Positions 43,268 to 45,929 of a DNA stretch of 45,929 nt are shown here, in pieces (the first letter of the stretch is position 1; every line of letters begins with the position of its first letter). The notes below the pieces were generated by a model, which was not told the DNA's origin, ran no database searches, and was given only the letters and a program-made list of their open reading frames with translations. This DNA comes from JAGOUN01 sp040389005 (GTDB lineage Bacteria; Pseudomonadota; Gammaproteobacteria; JAGOUN01): positions 1-45,929 of the forward strand of contig JAZKAS010000018.1 in NCBI GenBank assembly GCA_040389005.1. The letters are read 5' to 3'. The position numbers and the translations under genes were made by a program.

Positions 43268-43302
43268 TGTCGTCATTGCGAGTACTCGAAGCAATGACGA
43301 CA
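43268..43302. repeat. REP-like palindrome, GTCATTGCGAG family, copy 3
   Basis: TGTCGTCATTGC (43268-43279) and GCAATGACGACA (43291-43302) are perfect 12-bp arms around GAGTACTCGAA in the pyrH-frr gap. Confidence 0.8.
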
Positions 43303-43323
43303 CCGAAAAAAACAATTTTTATA

Positions 43324-44031
43324 TTAACTAATTAAAGTACCCTCTTCAGCACCTGAAAGAATGCGATCAATAATCCCGGGGGATTCCATATCAAAAATAC
43401 GTATTGGCATTTGATGATCGCGACACAAACAAAACGCACCTAGATCCATCACTTCCAATGACTGCGAAATGACTTCTTGATAAGAAAGCGTCTTATAACG
43501 TTTTGCTTGAGGATCTTTTTTAGGATCAGCTGAATAAACACCATCAACTTTCGTTGCTTTTAATAATACATCAGCGCCTAATTCAATCGCACGTAATGCT
43601 GCAGCGCTATCAGTGGTGACAAGAGGATTGCCCGTACCACCCGCGCAAATCACGACAAAACCATTATCGAGCAAATTCAACGCATCATCACGCATATAGG
43701 ACGTGACAATACCGTTAATGCCAAAGGCGGAATAAATTTCAACATCGACTTGTTGACGGAGTAACGCATCTTTTAATGCCAAAGCATTAATGACTGTTGC
43801 CAACATGCCCATTTGATCCGCGGTCACTTGATCAACATCACTTTTTACAAGTTCTGCGCCACGACAAATATTGCCCGCTCCTAACACGACCGCAATTTGT
43901 ACTTTACGTTGCGCCATGCCGATAATAATTTCCACGAGTTTATCAACGCGCGCAGGATCAAGCTGTAAATCTTGGCTTGCAAAGAATTCACCGCTGACTT
44001 TCAATACGACGCGTTGATATTTTTCCATCAT
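43324..44031 (-). CDS. pyrH: Uridylate kinase
   Basis: A 235-residue hexameric kinase converting UMP to UDP. VVLKVSGEFFA opens the amino acid kinase fold; VLGAGNICRG, DQMGMLATVINALAL, FVICAGGTGNPLVTTDSAAA and KATKVDGVYSADPKKDP are the family's nucleotide and UMP-binding motifs. Normal bacterial PyrH has GGGN-type glycines where LGAGN stands; this is a mild variant. The start shares a base with the tsf stop (TAATG); a second ATG follows at once. Confidence 0.95.
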   Translation of the reverse strand: MMEKYQRVVLKVSGEFFASQDLQLDPARVDKLVEIIIGMAQRKVQIAVVLGAGNICRGAELVKSDVDQVTADQMGMLATVINALALKDALLRQQVDVEIYSAFGINGIVTSYMRDDALNLLDNGFVVICAGGTGNPLVTTDSAAALRAIELGADVLLKATKVDGVYSADPKKDPQAKRYKTLSYQEVISQSLEVMDLGAFCLCRDHQMPIRIFDMESPGIIDRILSGAEEGTLIS

Positions 44032-44909
44032 TAAGCACCTTTAACCTGAGCCATGACTTCTTCAGCAAAATTATCGACTTTCTTCTCAATACCTTCCGCC
44101 GCTTCATAACGCACAAACGCAACCACTGTCGCATTATTTTGTTTCAACAAATCTGCTACTGTCACACTTGGATCTTTCACAAACGGCTGACCAACCAAAC
44201 TCACTTCGTTCAGGAATTTCTTCATACGACCGTCAATCATTTTGTCGACAACTTCTTTTGGTTTACCAGATTCCAATGCTTGTTCAATTTGAATTTTTCG
44301 CTCTGATTCGACCAACTCTGCTGACACTTGTTCCGGTAATATAACCGCAGGTTTTGAAGCAGCAATATGCATTGCGATATCTTTTGCCAACACTTCATTC
44401 GCGCCAGTTAAACTCACTAATACGCCGATTTTACCGCCATGAGAATAACTACCTAAAACACCATCAGCACGAACCAACACTAAACGACGTAATTGAATAT
44501 TTTCACCAATTTTAGTAATTAATACTTGTCTGATTTCTTCAACGCTTTCGCCGTTATCAAATTTCGCTTCTAATAATGCTTCGGCTGTTTCTACTTCACG
44601 TTGCAACGCAAGATCAGTTACTTTTGAAGTAAATTCTAAGAAACTTGTATCGCGTGCCACGAAATCTGTTTCACAATTAACTTCTAACATCACGCCTACT
44701 TTGCCCTGATGCCTAATGACAACAATACCTTCTGCAACTACGCGATCAGCTTTCTTCATTGCTTTTGCTTGGCCAGAAATACGCATCGCTTCAACCGCTG
44801 CATTCACATCACCTTTTGCTTCTACTAATGCGCGTTTGCAATCCATAATCGCGCCGCCTGTAAGTTTACGTAATTCACCTACTAAACTTGCTGAAATCTC
44901 TACTGACAT
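44031..44909 (-). CDS. tsf: Elongation factor Ts
   Basis: A 292-residue nucleotide-exchange factor for EF-Tu. The N-terminal UBA-like domain has LVGELRKLTGGAIMDCKRAL (most species have TGAGMMDCK); the core has LEVNCETDFVARDTSFLEF, the TDFV motif that contacts EF-Tu. Two core subdomains and the C-terminal module (SVTVADLLKQNNATVVAFVR) are present and length is normal. It forms the rpsB-tsf-pyrH transcription unit conserved across bacteria. Confidence 0.97.
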   Translation of the reverse strand: MSVEISASLVGELRKLTGGAIMDCKRALVEAKGDVNAAVEAMRISGQAKAMKKADRVVAEGIVVIRHQGKVGVMLEVNCETDFVARDTSFLEFTSKVTDLALQREVETAEALLEAKFDNGESVEEIRQVLITKIGENIQLRRLVLVRADGVLGSYSHGGKIGVLVSLTGANEVLAKDIAMHIAASKPAVILPEQVSAELVESERKIQIEQALESGKPKEVVDKMIDGRMKKFLNEVSLVGQPFVKDPSVTVADLLKQNNATVVAFVRYEAAEGIEKKVDNFAEEVMAQVKGA

Positions 44910-44935
44910 TTTTTACCCCTAATCATTTTTTGAGA

Positions 44936-44959
44936 GGGCGACCGCTGGATCGCCCCTAC
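44936..44959. repeat. Palindromic repeat, GGGCGAYCGC...CCCCTAC family, copy 2
   Basis: A 24-bp element in the rpsB-tsf gap whose right end is three bases from the rpsB stop. GGGCGA and TCGCCC can pair around CCGCTGGA. It matches 37023-37046 closely. Confidence 0.75.
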
Positions 44960-44962
44960 GTC

Positions 44963-45727
44963 TTATTCTTCGCTTTGCGTTGACTCAGCTTCTACAGCAA
45001 CTTCAACAGTTTCTTCAGCAAACATTTCAGGTTCATCAGAAGCACCTTGAGCTGCTTTAGCTGATAAAATTGCGTCTGCCATTGTTTGCGTATACAAACG
45101 AATTGCGCGACGTGAATCGTCGTTACCTGGAATTGGATAATCAATGTTTTGCGGAACTGTATTTGAATCGACAATCGCAATCACAGGAATACCTAAACGT
45201 TTTGCTTCATCAATCGCAATATGTTCATGTTTCGCATCGATGATGAAAATGGCATCTGGCAAACCACCCATTTTCTTGATACCACCTAAGTTGCGTTCTA
45301 ATTTTTCGTGCTCACGCGTTAAATTTAAAATTTCTTTTTTCTTCAATAAACCGAATGATTGTTTTTCAATCATTTTAGTAAGATCTTGTAAACGACGAAT
45401 AGAAAGACGAATAGTTTTGTAGTTTGTCAACATACCGCCCAACCAACGATGATTGATAAAAGGCATGCCACAACGATTCGCTTCTTCAGCCATAATTGAA
45501 GAGGCTGCTCTTTTTGTTCCCACAAATAAAATTTTACCTTTTTGTGAGGCAATGCGTTGTACAAATGCTTCTGCTTCATTGAAAGCCGTACGAGTTTTTT
45601 CAAGATCAATGATATGAATACCATTGCGCGCGCCGTACAAGAAAGGCGCCATTTTTGGGCTCCAGTAACGTGTTTGGTGACCGAAATGCACACCAGCTTT
45701 CATCATGTCTTTTATCGATATTGTCAT
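44963..45727 (-). CDS. rpsB: 30S ribosomal protein S2
   Basis: A 254-residue small-subunit protein. ISIKDMMKAGVHFGHQTRYW opens it, with the family stretches NGIHIIDLEKT, FVGTKRAAS, INHRWLGGMLTNYKTIR and PDAIFIIDAKHEHIAIDEAK. The C-terminus is an acidic tail (EETVEVAVEAESTQSEE). AGAGGA precedes the ATG. It begins the long minus-strand block that runs through the envelope genes; a promoter at 45896-45924 leaves a leader of about 160 nt, long enough for the S2 autoregulation known in E. coli. Confidence 0.98.
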   Translation of the reverse strand: MTISIKDMMKAGVHFGHQTRYWSPKMAPFLYGARNGIHIIDLEKTRTAFNEAEAFVQRIASQKGKILFVGTKRAASSIMAEEANRCGMPFINHRWLGGMLTNYKTIRLSIRRLQDLTKMIEKQSFGLLKKKEILNLTREHEKLERNLGGIKKMGGLPDAIFIIDAKHEHIAIDEAKRLGIPVIAIVDSNTVPQNIDYPIPGNDDSRRAIRLYTQTMADAILSAKAAQGASDEPEMFAEETVEVAVEAESTQSEE

Positions 45728-45895
45728 AATTTCCTCTTTATATAGTTATGTTTGGGTTGCTAACCTCCGCGCACCCAGCTTTTCTCACCTTTAACCATTA
45801 CAAGACAGTTAAAAGCACCCAAGAAAGCCAAATGGCACGCGTGCGATCTCCTTACATCAGCAAAGACCTATGGCCCTTGCTAATTAGGGTGGGTC

Positions 45896-45924
45896 TTTAT
45901 ACCATAGTCGCCTGATTTGAACAA
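45896..45924 (-). promoter_or_regulatory. rpsB promoter
   Basis: On the minus strand TTGTTC (45919-45924) and TATAAA (45896-45901) are separated by 17 bp. The 45728-45890 leader holds no gene. Confidence 0.6.
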
Positions 45925-45929
45925 CGCTG

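Noticed and set aside
1..45929. CRISPR array, insertion sequence with transposase, or prophage
   Set aside because: No regularly spaced direct repeats, transposase, integrase or phage structural gene is visible.

Overview
The window is AT-rich gammaproteobacterial chromosome. Gene content and order are core gammaproteobacterial (rpsB-tsf-pyrH-frr-uppS-cdsA-bamA-skp-lpxD-fabZ-lpxA-lpxB-rnhB-dnaE-accA-tilS on the minus strand; alaS-lysC-csrA-tRNA-Ser-tRNA-Arg on the minus strand). Between the core genes sit large, unrecognised or host-interaction-like proteins: a degenerate F-box-like solenoid, an ankyrin-type protein, an acidic coiled-coil protein, a four-helix membrane protein and a giant modular surface protein. 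That mixture suggests a host-associated lineage near Legionellales/Coxiella. The taxonomic placement is an inference from style, not from a search.

Layout. 1-2204: end of a plus-strand gene, a bidirectional terminator, comEA and the F-box-like gene. 2292-5139: a TrpXYZ-type ABC importer preceded by a promoter, a 26-codon leader peptide with two Trp codons and an intrinsic terminator, which looks like a tryptophan attenuator. 5136-5761: a Phd/PIN toxin-antitoxin pair with paired operator boxes. 5891-9851: a tripartite EmrA/EmrB/TolC-type efflux operon with ATGA overlaps. 9855-16445: tRNA-Arg, tRNA-Ser, csrA, lysC, an ankyrin-type gene and alaS. 16622-19691: kdsA, a small two-helix protein and an acidic coiled-coil protein. 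19702-28482: tilS, accA, dnaE, msrBA (opposite strand), a membrane protein and rnhB. 28709-34394: a 1479-residue beta-barrel plus tandem-module surface protein and a second outer-membrane barrel. 34614-45727: the lipid A / outer-membrane assembly / translation block from lpxB back to rpsB.

The lipid A genes (lpxA, lpxB, lpxD, kdsA), fabZ and accA (fatty acid supply), cdsA (phospholipid), uppS (wall carrier lipid) and bamA/skp (outer-membrane protein assembly) make this an envelope-building region, with translation and replication genes at its flanks. Compared with the E. coli order, dxr (between frr and uppS) and rseP (between cdsA and bamA) are absent, and non-core genes split the cluster between lpxB and rnhB, between rnhB and dnaE, and between alaS and lysC.

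The most striking small-scale feature is a set of short palindromic elements of several families. Many lie directly at gene ends, where they supply the stop codons of frr, lpxD and tilS; two lie in frame inside lpxB and dnaE. A separate 103-bp inverted-repeat element with an apparent 7-bp target duplication sits between uppS and cdsA and ends at the uppS stop codon. Two short runs of N interrupt dnaE and skp.
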